Below are positions 7,547-15,278 of a stretch of DNA of 22,588 nt, piece after piece (the first letter of the stretch is position 1; each line of letters opens with the position of its first letter). This stretch comes from JACKAL01 sp964400355 (GTDB lineage Bacteria > Bdellovibrionota > Bdellovibrionia > Bdellovibrionales > JAGQZY01), in the NCBI GenBank assembly GCA_964400355.1, contig CAYNTO010000035.1:1-22588 (forward strand), given 5' to 3'. The translations under genes and the position numbers were made by a program. The notes beneath the pieces were generated by a model. The model made no database searches. It was not told the origin of the DNA and worked only from the letters and a program-made list of their open reading frames with translations.

Positions 7547-7565
7547 GATAATGAAAGTCATTATT
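7547..7565. promoter_or_regulatory. Fur box over the fur promoter
   Basis: GATAATGAAAGTCATTATT matches the classic 19-bp consensus GATAATGATAATCATTATC at 16 positions and is a near-perfect inverted repeat (AATGA-AAG-TCATT core). Its end overlaps the -35 hexamer of fur, the position expected for autorepression by iron-loaded Fur. Because it lies between divergent genes it may also affect the NYN-PhyH pair. Confidence 0.8.
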
Positions 7566-7593
7566 GACATACTTTCGATTTCCTCGCTATAAC
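7564..7593 (+). promoter_or_regulatory. fur promoter, probably giving a leaderless mRNA
   Basis: Perfect -35 TTGACA (7564-7569), an 18-base spacer and -10 TATAAC (7588-7593). Seven bases separate the -10 from the fur ATG, so the expected transcription start falls on or next to the first base of the start codon. There is no Shine-Dalgarno. Confidence 0.7.
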
Positions 7594-7600
7594 CTTTCAA

Positions 7601-8074
7601 ATGCAAAGTCTGCCAGCCAATCGCAACCAGTTATTCCCCCGCCAGGACAGCCCCAAAGAGGTTCCTGCCAAAAAAATAATCAGAGACATTGGTCTCAAGG
7701 TCACTCTTCAGCGCCTCGCCATTTTGGAGAAGGTGCGCAAAGGACCTGCACATTTTACGGCGCAAGAGATCTTCGAAGAAGTTTCTCAGGACCACTCCGA
7801 AATCGGCTTTGCCACTGTTTATCGGTTCCTTAAAAAACTCTCCGAGCACAATTACATGACCGAGTTTCGCATTGGCGGCCTGCCCGCGCGCTACGAATGG
7901 GTCACTAAAAACCATCATGATCACTTGTCATGCACTCAGTGTGGCAAAATCGTGGAATTCGAAAACCAAAAAATTGAAGAGCTGCAAAAACTCGTGGCCA
8001 CTCAGTATGGTTTCCAACTCACCAATCACGTGATGGAACTTTACGGCATTTGCCCTGACTGCTTGAAACAGTAG
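7601..8074 (+). CDS. fur: Ferric uptake regulator family protein Fur
   Basis: 157 residues. An N-terminal winged-helix DNA-binding domain (about 25-100) contains GLKVTLQRLAILE and the recognition helix EIGFATVYRFLKKL. The C-terminal dimerisation and metal domain has HHDH (105-108), C111xxC114 and C151xxC154, the structural zinc ligands, plus TNHVMELYG. The order and spacing match Fur more closely than Zur or PerR, and the Fur box over its own promoter supports this. The N-terminus is about a dozen residues longer than in E. coli Fur. The ATG at 7601 is the first in frame and lies seven bases after the -10, so translation is probably leaderless. Iron-loaded Fur would repress this promoter. The downstream methyltransferase gene starts 11 bases after the stop and is likely co-transcribed. 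Confidence 0.92.
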   Translation: MQSLPANRNQLFPRQDSPKEVPAKKIIRDIGLKVTLQRLAILEKVRKGPAHFTAQEIFEEVSQDHSEIGFATVYRFLKKLSEHNYMTEFRIGGLPARYEWVTKNHHDHLSCTQCGKIVEFENQKIEELQKLVATQYGFQLTNHVMELYGICPDCLKQ

Positions 8075-8085
8075 ACGGTTGCGCT

Positions 8086-9573
8086 GTGGATCCCGGCACG
8101 TATGTTTTTGGCAATAAACCGTACGATGTACCTTCTCAGCAAACGTCCTCAGCTTGGCCAGGCTACAAAGACTGGCTCGCCCATTCTCTCAATAAGGAAC
8201 TTTTCATAAGCCATGTTCTCGCTCGCGAAGTGACAGGCGCAATGGTCTTCGGCGAAACCGCCGATACGGCAAAAATTCTCGATGAGGAATTTAAAAATGC
8301 GCGCGTCGAGAGAGAATTTCAATTTATCACCGACCGCAAACCACCCAAGACTCATTGGTCCTGCTCTGAACCGCTCGGCGACTTGGCCAACATACAGCCT
8401 CAAACCGATTTCCAACTTCTGGAAGAATCAGAAAATTATTATCTGATTCGCGCGCTCACGCGCACGGACAGCACCGAGCAAATACGCAAACACGCAGCCT
8501 TCGGCAAAGTGCCGCTGCTTGGAGATTCCAAACATGGTGGCACTCGGTATCCACTTCTTTTTCTGCATTGTCTTCGAGTGGTGATACCAGCACTCCAACT
8601 GAGCCATACAGTCGCACCTCCGCTCGTATACTCCGATCTTTCGCTTTTAAAACAGCCTCTGCTCTTACAATGGTTGATGTCGGTGGATCGTCGCGAACGC
8701 CTTTACGGTTCTGACTTGACGACATTGCGGCTGATACATGACGAAGGCACCCCTTTGCGCCTCGACCTGCTCGGTGGTTACGGATGCGCTGGATGGTGGA
8801 GCGAAAACACACCCACTGCCGTAGAACTCGAGCAACTGCGAGAGTTGATGGCGATTCGAAAAATTCACAGTTGGCGCCTCATGCACTATTCCGGTCAACG
8901 GCAATATGACAAAACCGTGGTCAACACGATTGATCGTGAAAGTTGGATCGGCTCGGAAAACGCGATGCAATTGGAGTTTCGAAATGAGTCCGGCTTATCG
9001 TGCGGGTTATTTCTCGACCAACGGGAAAACCGCGCATGGGTCGCACGTGTGGCGCATGGGAAATCTGTGCTCAATCTGTTTGCTTACACGGGAGCTTTCA
9101 GTGTAGCGGCGGCAATGGGCGGCGCAAGCAAAGTCACCACCGTCGATTTGAGCAAAAATTATATGGAGTGGAGCAAACGCAATTTTGCACTCAATGGCGT
9201 TGCCGTCGAGACGCACGCGTTTCATGCCATGGACACCATGGCCTATTTAAAATATGCCAAAAAAAAATCGCTCGTCTTCGATCTCATTGTCTGCGACCCA
9301 CCGTCGTTTTCACGCGATAAAAAAGGACATACCTTTCGCGTCGAAAAGGATTTTCCGGAGTTGATCGAAGCCGCACTTCTTGTGCTCGCCCCGGGAGGCT
9401 CCCTTTTGTTTTCCAACAACTTTGAAAAATGGACATCGGCCAAATGGTTGACCGAACTGCGCGAACGGTACGCCGGCAAAGACCTTGAAATCACTGAAAA
9501 ACTAAATTTTGGCTGGGATTTCGAGACCTTACATGATCGGCACATGAAAGCTTTTCTTTTACGAAAGAAATAA
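8086..9573 (+). CDS. RlmK-like rRNA methyltransferase fused to an inactive RluA-like pseudouridine synthase domain
   Basis: 495 residues from a GTG 11 bases after fur. Residues about 5-170 resemble an RluA-type pseudouridine synthase: YVFGNKP near the start, HVLAREVTG at 43-51, TRTDSTEQIRKHAAFGKVPL at 125-144, LLGDSKHGG and a final LHCLRVVIP. The family's catalytic motif is HRLDRxTSG; here the Asp is Ala46 and the TGRTHQIR motif is altered, so the domain should not make pseudouridine. Residues about 285-495 are a class I SAM methyltransferase of the COG1092/RlmK type: VLNLFAYTGAF (motif I, 328-338), TVDLS with Asp354, CDPPSFSR (403-410) and LLFSNN (441-445), very like the C-terminal half of E. 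coli RlmKL. A likely function is methylation of a 23S rRNA base, with the dead domain serving to recognise RNA. The exact target is not known. Confidence 0.85.
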   Translation: MDPGTYVFGNKPYDVPSQQTSSAWPGYKDWLAHSLNKELFISHVLAREVTGAMVFGETADTAKILDEEFKNARVEREFQFITDRKPPKTHWSCSEPLGDLANIQPQTDFQLLEESENYYLIRALTRTDSTEQIRKHAAFGKVPLLGDSKHGGTRYPLLFLHCLRVVIPALQLSHTVAPPLVYSDLSLLKQPLLLQWLMSVDRRERLYGSDLTTLRLIHDEGTPLRLDLLGGYGCAGWWSENTPTAVELEQLRELMAIRKIHSWRLMHYSGQRQYDKTVVNTIDRESWIGSENAMQLEFRNESGLSCGLFLDQRENRAWVARVAHGKSVLNLFAYTGAFSVAAAMGGASKVTTVDLSKNYMEWSKRNFALNGVAVETHAFHAMDTMAYLKYAKKKSLVFDLIVCDPPSFSRDKKGHTFRVEKDFPELIEAALLVLAPGGSLLFSNNFEKWTSAKWLTELRERYAGKDLEITEKLNFGWDFETLHDRHMKAFLLRKK

Positions 9574-9614
9574 TTGCATTATGTGTCAATTTTCAATACA
9601 CCTGGGCAAAGCTT

Positions 9615-10160
9615 ATGAAAACTCTGTGGATTTTATCGATTTTATTTAGCGGCGCTCTTCTTACAAACTGCACAAGCAAGTTGGTAGTGCTCAAACCGAA
9701 ATGTTCTCAACTCAACTGGTTCGAAAAAGGTCGCCAAGATGGCATGCAAGGACAACCGTCGAACAATTGGACGATGAAGGCCAATGAGTGTGAAACGATG
9801 GAAAAAACCCAGATCACTGATTACATGGATGGTTGGAATCACGGCTTGTCTTTATATTGCACCAAGGATCATGGTTTTGTGGTCGCTAAATCCGGGATGG
9901 CCTATCAACGTATATGTCCCGAAAATTACGAAGAGGATTTTCTAAAGGGCTACCAAGAAGGTTTGCAAGTTTATCTTATCGAAAAAGAAACAGCTCAGAT
10001 CATAGCTCAGGTGGATGGCTTGTCATCCCAGTTGCGCACCAAAAATGATTTGCCTCCCCCAGAAAAAGAAAATCTGGAAAAAAATATTGCTGAGCTGGAA
10101 CGCAAAAAGGTTTCTAATCTTAAAATCCTCGAAAAATACAACGAAGCCCTCACCCGCTAG
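9615..10160 (+). CDS. DUF2799-like lipoprotein
   Basis: 181 residues. A short signal peptide with lipobox LLTNC gives a lipidated Cys19 after cleavage (Asn just before the Cys is unusual). The mature part has spaced Cys and Gly residues in the pattern of DUF2799 proteins: WFEKGRQDGMQG, YMDGWNHGLSLYC, YQRICPENY and FLKGYQEGL. Residues about 123-178 form a charged helical, possibly coiled-coil tail (ENLEKNIAELERKK). The function of this family is unknown; it is probably anchored in the outer membrane facing the periplasm. It precedes the cinA-like gene by five bases, so the two form an operon. I see no strong Shine-Dalgarno before the ATG. Confidence 0.75.
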   Translation: MKTLWILSILFSGALLTNCTSKLVVLKPKCSQLNWFEKGRQDGMQGQPSNNWTMKANECETMEKTQITDYMDGWNHGLSLYCTKDHGFVVAKSGMAYQRICPENYEEDFLKGYQEGLQVYLIEKETAQIIAQVDGLSSQLRTKNDLPPPEKENLEKNIAELERKKVSNLKILEKYNEALTR

Positions 10161-10165
10161 GTGTT

Positions 10166-10945
10166 ATGAAGACGGCAGCCATCCTCACCATCGGAACAGA
10201 AATTACGGATGGGCAGATCACGGATCGCAATTCTCAATGGATGTCTGAGCGGCTCGTGGAACTCGGCTTCGACGTGCGCCTGCATGTTTCCATGCCCGAC
10301 GATAAACAACAAATTGTGGAATTCCTAAGGGCCAACATTGGCGCCTTCGATTTGGTTATCTTTGGTGGCGGGCTGGGCCCCACTAGCGATGACCTCACCC
10401 GCTTTGCAGTGGCCGAGTACCTAGGCTTGCCTTTAGAACTGCACGAACCTTCGTGGGCGCATATTCTCGACCGCCTCAATAAACGAAACATTACAGTGCG
10501 CGACACCCATAAAAGCCAAGCACTGATTCCAGCGGGCGGACGCGCTTTGAGCAATAGCGCCGGTTCTGCTCCAGGTATTCACATCCCTATGTATAGTAAA
10601 AATTATTTTCTGGTGCCCGGGCCTCCGCGAGAACTTCAGGCCATCTGGGAAGAACACGTGAATCCATTTTTAAAATTGCTCGCAGTCGATAACCCGCGCA
10701 AACTCAGAACTTGGAAATGCACTGGCATTGCTGAATCGGAAATCGCACACATCACGGATACGTTTTTTAAAGATAAACCGTTTGTACTCAAAATTGGCTA
10801 TCGATTGATCCGCAAACAGCCAGAAGACCAAGGTTGGTTTGTGGAAGTAAAAATCTGGTACACGGATACCGCGCAGAGCACGGCTGCATTCGTGGAGTTT
10901 GAAAAAATAATTGGGAACTATTTAGCTAGCAGTGGCGCGATCTAG
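10166..10945 (+). CDS. CinA-like protein, N-terminal MoCF/COG1058 domain only
   Basis: 259 residues. Residues about 4-170 are the molybdopterin-binding-like domain of CinA: ILTIGTEITDGQITDRNSQW at the start, VIFGGGLGPTSDDLTRFAVAEYLG, GSAPGIHIP and YFLVPGPPRELQAIW. The remaining roughly 85 residues correspond to the KH-like middle domain (TGIAESEI). The C-terminal nicotinamide-nucleotide amidase (PncC) domain of full-length CinA (about 410 residues) is absent. In characterised CinA proteins the N-terminal domain has ADP-ribose pyrophosphatase activity. So this gene could act in NAD-derived nucleotide salvage or clean-up, with amidase supplied elsewhere. GGTG lies before the ATG. The 3' end overlaps the convergent small gene by 24 bases. 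Confidence 0.88.
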   Translation: MKTAAILTIGTEITDGQITDRNSQWMSERLVELGFDVRLHVSMPDDKQQIVEFLRANIGAFDLVIFGGGLGPTSDDLTRFAVAEYLGLPLELHEPSWAHILDRLNKRNITVRDTHKSQALIPAGGRALSNSAGSAPGIHIPMYSKNYFLVPGPPRELQAIWEEHVNPFLKLLAVDNPRKLRTWKCTGIAESEIAHITDTFFKDKPFVLKIGYRLIRKQPEDQGWFVEVKIWYTDTAQSTAAFVEFEKIIGNYLASSGAI

Positions 10946-11272
10946 TGCCGAGACAATTTCGTGAAACGCATTGTGTGCGGTGGGACTTTTTACACCAATG
11001 ATCAGATCATTGCCCTCGCGAGCCACCACAACGTTTTCGTTGGAGGCTCCAAAGCTTTTTTCAAACAATCCTGTGTCTGGATACAACAAAATGTAAAACG
11101 AAGCACGCGGCAATGTTTTATCGCGGTAGTAGTTTTGCACATTGTAGTAGATTTCTAGCGCGAGATTTTCAAACGCACTATTAAAGTAAACGCGGAATGG
11201 ATCAAAAAAAATGGCTGTGTTGAAGAACTGGCTGTAGTAGTTCGAACGCGTCAATAAGAATTCCTGCTGCAT
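10922..11272 (-). CDS. Small unknown protein downstream of hutI
   Basis: 116 residues from the ATG at 11272, which has GGGGGAG five bases upstream; a GTG two codons earlier would overlap that Shine-Dalgarno. Not recognised. The sequence is rich in Phe, Tyr and Asn (FFNTAIFFDPFRVYFNSAF, then LEIYYNVQNYY) and has no signal peptide or membrane helix. It reads like a small folded soluble protein. It is convergent with the cinA-like gene and shares its last 24 bases with it, which is uncommon. It lies 78 bases downstream of hutI on the same strand and may be co-transcribed with it. The good ribosome binding site and protein-like composition support a real gene. Confidence 0.6.
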   Translation of the reverse strand: MQQEFLLTRSNYYSQFFNTAIFFDPFRVYFNSAFENLALEIYYNVQNYYRDKTLPRASFYILLYPDTGLFEKSFGASNENVVVAREGNDLIIGVKSPTAHNAFHEIVSALDRATAS

Positions 11273-11350
11273 CTGCACTCCCCCAGTTACTGCCCTTACC
11301 TAAGGCTAAACATAGTGGTTTTGGAAATGCAATACTATTGTATGTAAGAA

Positions 11351-12580
11351 CTAGACCTTTTGCTCGCCTTTAATCCAGACGCTCAATACAGATGGAGAAA
11401 GCAAATCATAAAAGAAATCCACGAAAGAAGAATCCGAGACAAAAAAGTCGGCATCGTAACCCGCAAGCAAAGCGCCCCGTTCCTGTTGCAAACCTACTGC
11501 GTATGCGGCACCCAGTGTCCAGGCTGCAAATACTTCGGGCAAGCTCATGTTCATCTTCAATCGCGCGAGCAACCCCACGAGCTGCACGCTCTGAGACGGT
11601 GAAGTGCCGGGGTTAAAGTCGGTCGACAGTGCGACACGCACGCCACCATCGATCATCTTACGCGCTGGCGGAAAAGGACTATGGATGTACAGATCTGCGC
11701 TCGGCAAAAGAACACATGTTAATTCCGACTTCGCCACTTTGCGAATGTCGTCATCACTTAAACATATGCTGTGATCAGCAGACAAAGCTCCAATTTCCTG
11801 CGCAAGAACAGTGGCACCTGTGCGCGTGAGTTGATCGGCATGGATACAGATATCGAAGCCCAAACTTTTAGCAAACTCAAGATAGTCCCTGGATTCGTCC
11901 AGCGAGAAATAACCCTCTTCGATAAACACATCTACACGTTTCGCTAACTTCTTCTTTTTTATTTCGGATAAATCTTTTTTGAGCTGACGGAGGTATTCAC
12001 TGGAGGTGATCCCCTTTGGAATTGCGTGTGCGCCGAGGAATGTGGGAATAACTTTTATTGGCGTTGTCGTTTTTTGTATGGCCTTAAGGAGCTTGAGTTC
12101 GCTCGAACTGTCCAGACCATAACCCGACTTCACCTCCACTGTAGTGACCCCTTGCCGAAGGAAAGTTTGCAGATGGGTCTGCAGAGTTTTGGAAATGTTT
12201 TGCACACTTGCAGCACGCGCCGCATTCACCGTGGAGTAAATGCCACCACCCTGTTTGGCAATTTCTTGATAAGAGACGCCCGTGTTACGCATTTCAAATT
12301 CGTGTTTTCGATCGCCGACAAAAACAGAGTGGGTATGCGCCTCGATAAAAGCCGGAAACATATTTCCGTTTACTTTTTTTTCCTTGGCGCGAAGGTACTG
12401 CCTTGGCAATTTCGCCTTTTTCCCCGTCCATGCAATTTTCCCATCGTGCACGACCATGCACTGGTTTTTTACTACCGATAAATGGGAAATGTCCATTGGA
12501 CCCCGGGACTTTTGTACCGCTGCCTTCTCCAGTGTCATCAATTCGTAAATATTGGAAAACAAAGTGAGTTTCTTAGACAT
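11351..12580 (-). CDS. hutI: Imidazolonepropionase
   Basis: Hydrolyses 4-imidazolone-5-propanoate to N-formimino-L-glutamate, the third step of histidine degradation; cytoplasmic amidohydrolase with one metal. The 409-residue product has AHTHSVFVGDR with metal ligands His82 and His84, the EFEMRNTGVSYQEIAKQGGGI block, EVKSGYGLD (149-157), FLGAHAIP, IHADQL with His247, ALSADH and STDFNPGTSP with Asp321. All are characteristic of HutI and length is normal. I chose the ATG at 12580 because it directly precedes the conserved N-terminus; the frame runs on to 12763 but that part overlaps the promoter region and the divergent gene. hutH, hutU and hutG are not nearby, so the pathway would have to be encoded elsewhere, or this is a lone member. 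It is divergent from the subtilase gene. Confidence 0.93.
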   Translation of the reverse strand: MSKKLTLFSNIYELMTLEKAAVQKSRGPMDISHLSVVKNQCMVVHDGKIAWTGKKAKLPRQYLRAKEKKVNGNMFPAFIEAHTHSVFVGDRKHEFEMRNTGVSYQEIAKQGGGIYSTVNAARAASVQNISKTLQTHLQTFLRQGVTTVEVKSGYGLDSSSELKLLKAIQKTTTPIKVIPTFLGAHAIPKGITSSEYLRQLKKDLSEIKKKKLAKRVDVFIEEGYFSLDESRDYLEFAKSLGFDICIHADQLTRTGATVLAQEIGALSADHSICLSDDDIRKVAKSELTCVLLPSADLYIHSPFPPARKMIDGGVRVALSTDFNPGTSPSQSVQLVGLLARLKMNMSLPEVFAAWTLGAAYAVGLQQERGALLAGYDADFFVSDSSFVDFFYDLLSPSVLSVWIKGEQKV

Positions 12581-12670
12581 GGTCTCAATGTGATACAGCG
12601 GAATCCGCGAGGCAAGCAAATTCAGCCCTCGACCTCGAAAGCAATGGCTCACGTTTCGTATTGATTGTAT

Positions 12671-12678
12671 ATTATAAT
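12671..12678. promoter_or_regulatory. Symmetrical -10 element between hutI and the subtilase gene
   Basis: The palindrome ATTATAAT provides a perfect TATAAT on both strands (12673-12678 on +, 12671-12676 on -). It lies about 56 bases before the subtilase ATG and about 90 before the hutI ATG. No strong -35 is visible either way. It fits a divergent promoter sharing one symmetrical -10, but this is inference. Confidence 0.4.
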
Positions 12679-12734
12679 TTACCCTGTAGATCTGCAGTAC
12701 CAGGTCTAAAACATTCGAGGCAAAAACAGAGGCC

Positions 12735-14213
12735 ATGCCACCAAGATTCTCGCGCACACGCATTCATAGTTTCGCATCACTACTCATTGTTGGTGCGGGT
12801 CTCTTAGCCTATCAGGCCTGCTCGCCCATGAAGCCCGCGTCGGACGCTTGGAATGTGTGCTCGGCGATGTACAAAACAGAGCCGGTAGACTCCGTGAGTA
12901 AACCGACCGCGCAAAAAGCGCAGAGTTCCTGGTTTCAACAAAAAAAAGTGCATCTCGATTCTCCGGTGATGAGCAAAGTCTCTTCACTGCAAGGTGTGCA
13001 GATCATCGTCGACCTCGATATGCAGTGCTCACCCGCACCGGGATCACTCAGCGAAAAAGTTCTCGCGCAAAATTCGGATAAAATTCTTCAACTGGAAAAA
13101 CAAGCCTTTCATTACACGTCCGGTGAGGCCCTTAGTATCCCGCAAATCACCCAACTGGCAGAGATGGATGCGTGCGTGCGCGGTATCACTCCCGAAGTGC
13201 CCACGCAGCTCGCGTCGTTGATCCTTACGAGTTCCGATGAATCACTTCCGCTCCAAACTCACTTGGTGAGCACCAACTATGCCCACGCGTACAAAAGCAT
13301 GGTTCTAAAAGCGGATTCGGTAAAATCAAAAGTCGCCTTTATCGATACGGGGGTGGACTGTTCTCACCCTGATCTGGTTGGAAACTTAGTGAGCGGTTGC
13401 GGCGCCAGCTTTGTCAGCGGGCAAAGCCTCACCGATGTGGATGGTCACGGATCCCACACGCTGGGCATCGTCGGCGCTGTATCCGACAACACTTCTGGCA
13501 TTATGGGGATTGCGGGCAATACCGCAACCATGACCGCCATTAAAGTGATTCACAACAACACCGGAACTTCTGCCGATGCGGCCAACGGAATTCAAGACGC
13601 CATCTCGCGCGGCGTGGACGTGATCAATATCAGTCTACAAGCAGATTCGCGACTCACCCAAGTGGAGCAAAAAATTCAAGAGGCGGCAGACGCGGGAATA
13701 GTTGTCGTGCTTGCAGCCGGCAACTACGGCCAGCGCTTGAGTGATTCAAAGGTCACCTCACCGGCCATCATCGGTAAGGACATCGAAGGTGTTATCACCG
13801 TGGGCTCCGTGAACGCCGATAGCAATAACCTCTCGTATTTCTCAAACTACGGCTCTTACGTAGAAATCGCGGCACCGGGCTCTTTGGCCAACAGTAAAAG
13901 TGCCGATGTGGCAGGCCTGTACTCGACGGATATCAATGGTGACTATGTGCGAATGATGGGGACTTCACAGGCAGCTCCGGTGGTCGCTGGTGCCGCCGCT
14001 CTCCTTATTCAGTTCTTCAAACAGCGCAGCATCTCCTACACTCCAGCCTTGATCGAGCGCCTCATCAAACTGTCTACCGATGCCAACTCGTCTCTCAATA
14101 TTGATGGTGGTCGGGTTCTCAATTTTTCCAAGCTCACCCGCGCAGCCTACCAACATGCGGACATCGATTTTTGTGATAGATCCCATCCCGACTATCCCAA
14201 CCCAACGAAATAA
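12735..14213 (+). CDS. Secreted subtilisin-family (S8) serine protease
   Basis: 492 residues. The N-terminal signal (RIHSFASLLIVGAGLLAYQAC) ends in a Cys at 29 that could be a non-standard lipobox, so the protein may be a lipoprotein or simply exported. Residues about 30-190 look like a propeptide (contains SLQGVQIIVDLD) and an LTSSDESLP stretch. The catalytic domain at about 195-475 holds FIDTGVDCSHPDL (Asp204), DVDGHGSHTLGIVG (His238), AAGN with the oxyanion Asn330, and GTSQAAPVVAGAAAL (Ser411). All triad residues are present, so it should be active after export and propeptide removal. Several Cys pairs (209, 222) could form disulfides outside the cytoplasm. AGAGG lies before the ATG. The next gene on this strand encodes another predicted envelope hydrolase. 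Confidence 0.92.
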   Translation: MPPRFSRTRIHSFASLLIVGAGLLAYQACSPMKPASDAWNVCSAMYKTEPVDSVSKPTAQKAQSSWFQQKKVHLDSPVMSKVSSLQGVQIIVDLDMQCSPAPGSLSEKVLAQNSDKILQLEKQAFHYTSGEALSIPQITQLAEMDACVRGITPEVPTQLASLILTSSDESLPLQTHLVSTNYAHAYKSMVLKADSVKSKVAFIDTGVDCSHPDLVGNLVSGCGASFVSGQSLTDVDGHGSHTLGIVGAVSDNTSGIMGIAGNTATMTAIKVIHNNTGTSADAANGIQDAISRGVDVINISLQADSRLTQVEQKIQEAADAGIVVVLAAGNYGQRLSDSKVTSPAIIGKDIEGVITVGSVNADSNNLSYFSNYGSYVEIAAPGSLANSKSADVAGLYSTDINGDYVRMMGTSQAAPVVAGAAALLIQFFKQRSISYTPALIERLIKLSTDANSSLNIDGGRVLNFSKLTRAAYQHADIDFCDRSHPDYPNPTK

Positions 14214-14306
14214 CGGTGTTTTTTGGATCCATGCTGGGCCGGAAATAATTTCAAGGTTTTTCGACGCAGGTGCTAAATATAGCAAACGGTAGTATATGTA
14301 CGACCC

Positions 14307-15263
14307 ATGCGTATTCAAACTTTGGTTTTTCCAGTGACAGCGTTTATTTGTATTGGCTCTTTACTGACCGCCTGCTCTGCGGAAACACCTGTGGCCGCAT
14401 CATCACCCAAGTGCGAGTACGAGGTCCAACCTCACACCTCTCCAAAACTTTCTACCTACGCCGATGAGCTGAATATTCCCTACAAACAAGACAAGCTGGT
14501 TGAATTTATGTGGGCAGACAAGATTGAATGTTATGGTCGCCAATTCGCGCCGATGAATATCTACCGCGTGCCGCATGCGGTGAATAGCGGAGCATTCAAA
14601 GATCTTCGCGAAGCTCCGCAAAAATCTTTAAATAGCTGGCGCTCTTTTGAAATCGCATCCGGAAATATGCTGATGGGTCTCACGACCTTTCGCTTTGAGC
14701 CTGGCGCTAATGAGCGCATCCTAGATTCCACAATTCTTCTCCGCGCTGACGCCACACAATGGCACTTGTGGCACGAGTTTTCGCATTTTATCATTGGCAC
14801 CGATCGCGCTCACCATCACGACCAGTCTCTGCGCATTGCCGACCAGCTCACGCTGGAAAAACAAAAAAAAGAGGCGCTGGCGTTCCATCCAGACGAAGTT
14901 CTCTATTCACAAAAATTACAGGATTTCTTTAACTCCAATCACGAATATCTGGTAAAGCGCTACATCGACGAAATCGTCATAGAGGCCACGTTGATTTTCT
15001 TGACCCAACAACAGGGCACAACGCCTGGAGCGACCGCAGCGGAAGTGGATAGTTCAATCAATTTGATTCAGTTTTTCGAATTTCAACTCAGCCAACATAT
15101 CGACATGACGACAAAAACAATTGAGGAAATTAAAGCTCATCCATTGTCTAAAGCTCAGATGGAGTTGCTCGATATGCATCTCCAACGCATGAGCAAACAA
15201 CGTGAAGTTGTAAACCGCATTGTGTTGGACTCCGTTTTTTTATCGCGCGGCGCTCTGCTTTAG
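14307..15263 (+). CDS. Lipoprotein with HExxH zinc-metalloprotease motif
   Basis: 318 residues; family not recognised. The signal peptide ends in a good lipobox, SLLTAC, lipidated at Cys23. The mature protein contains WHLWHEFSHFI with H156-E157-x-x-H160, the zinc site of metallopeptidases, followed by a His-rich DRAHHHD. Downstream YIDEIVIEATLI offers Glu222 or Glu226 as a third ligand in the gluzincin manner. The C-terminal half is helical and charged. Activity and substrate are inferred from the motif only. It follows the subtilase gene by 93 bases and converges on relA/spoT with a 15-base gap. The ATG was chosen as the only start before the signal peptide; there is no clear Shine-Dalgarno. 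Confidence 0.75.
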   Translation: MRIQTLVFPVTAFICIGSLLTACSAETPVAASSPKCEYEVQPHTSPKLSTYADELNIPYKQDKLVEFMWADKIECYGRQFAPMNIYRVPHAVNSGAFKDLREAPQKSLNSWRSFEIASGNMLMGLTTFRFEPGANERILDSTILLRADATQWHLWHEFSHFIIGTDRAHHHDQSLRIADQLTLEKQKKEALAFHPDEVLYSQKLQDFFNSNHEYLVKRYIDEIVIEATLIFLTQQQGTTPGATAAEVDSSINLIQFFEFQLSQHIDMTTKTIEEIKAHPLSKAQMELLDMHLQRMSKQREVVNRIVLDSVFLSRGALL

Positions 15264-15278
15264 ATCGAGTAGTTGCGA

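Noticed and set aside
11331..11341. CAATACTATTG palindrome between hutI and the small gene as a terminator
   Set aside because: It is AT-rich, short and has no T-tract; it does not resemble an intrinsic terminator.
12581..12763. N-terminal extension of HutI
   Set aside because: It runs through the divergent promoter region and the start of the subtilase gene, and HutI homology begins at the ATG at 12580.
13386..13595. Antisense frame within the subtilase gene
   Set aside because: It is a shadow of a strongly supported coding region; the conserved S8 motifs account for the sequence.
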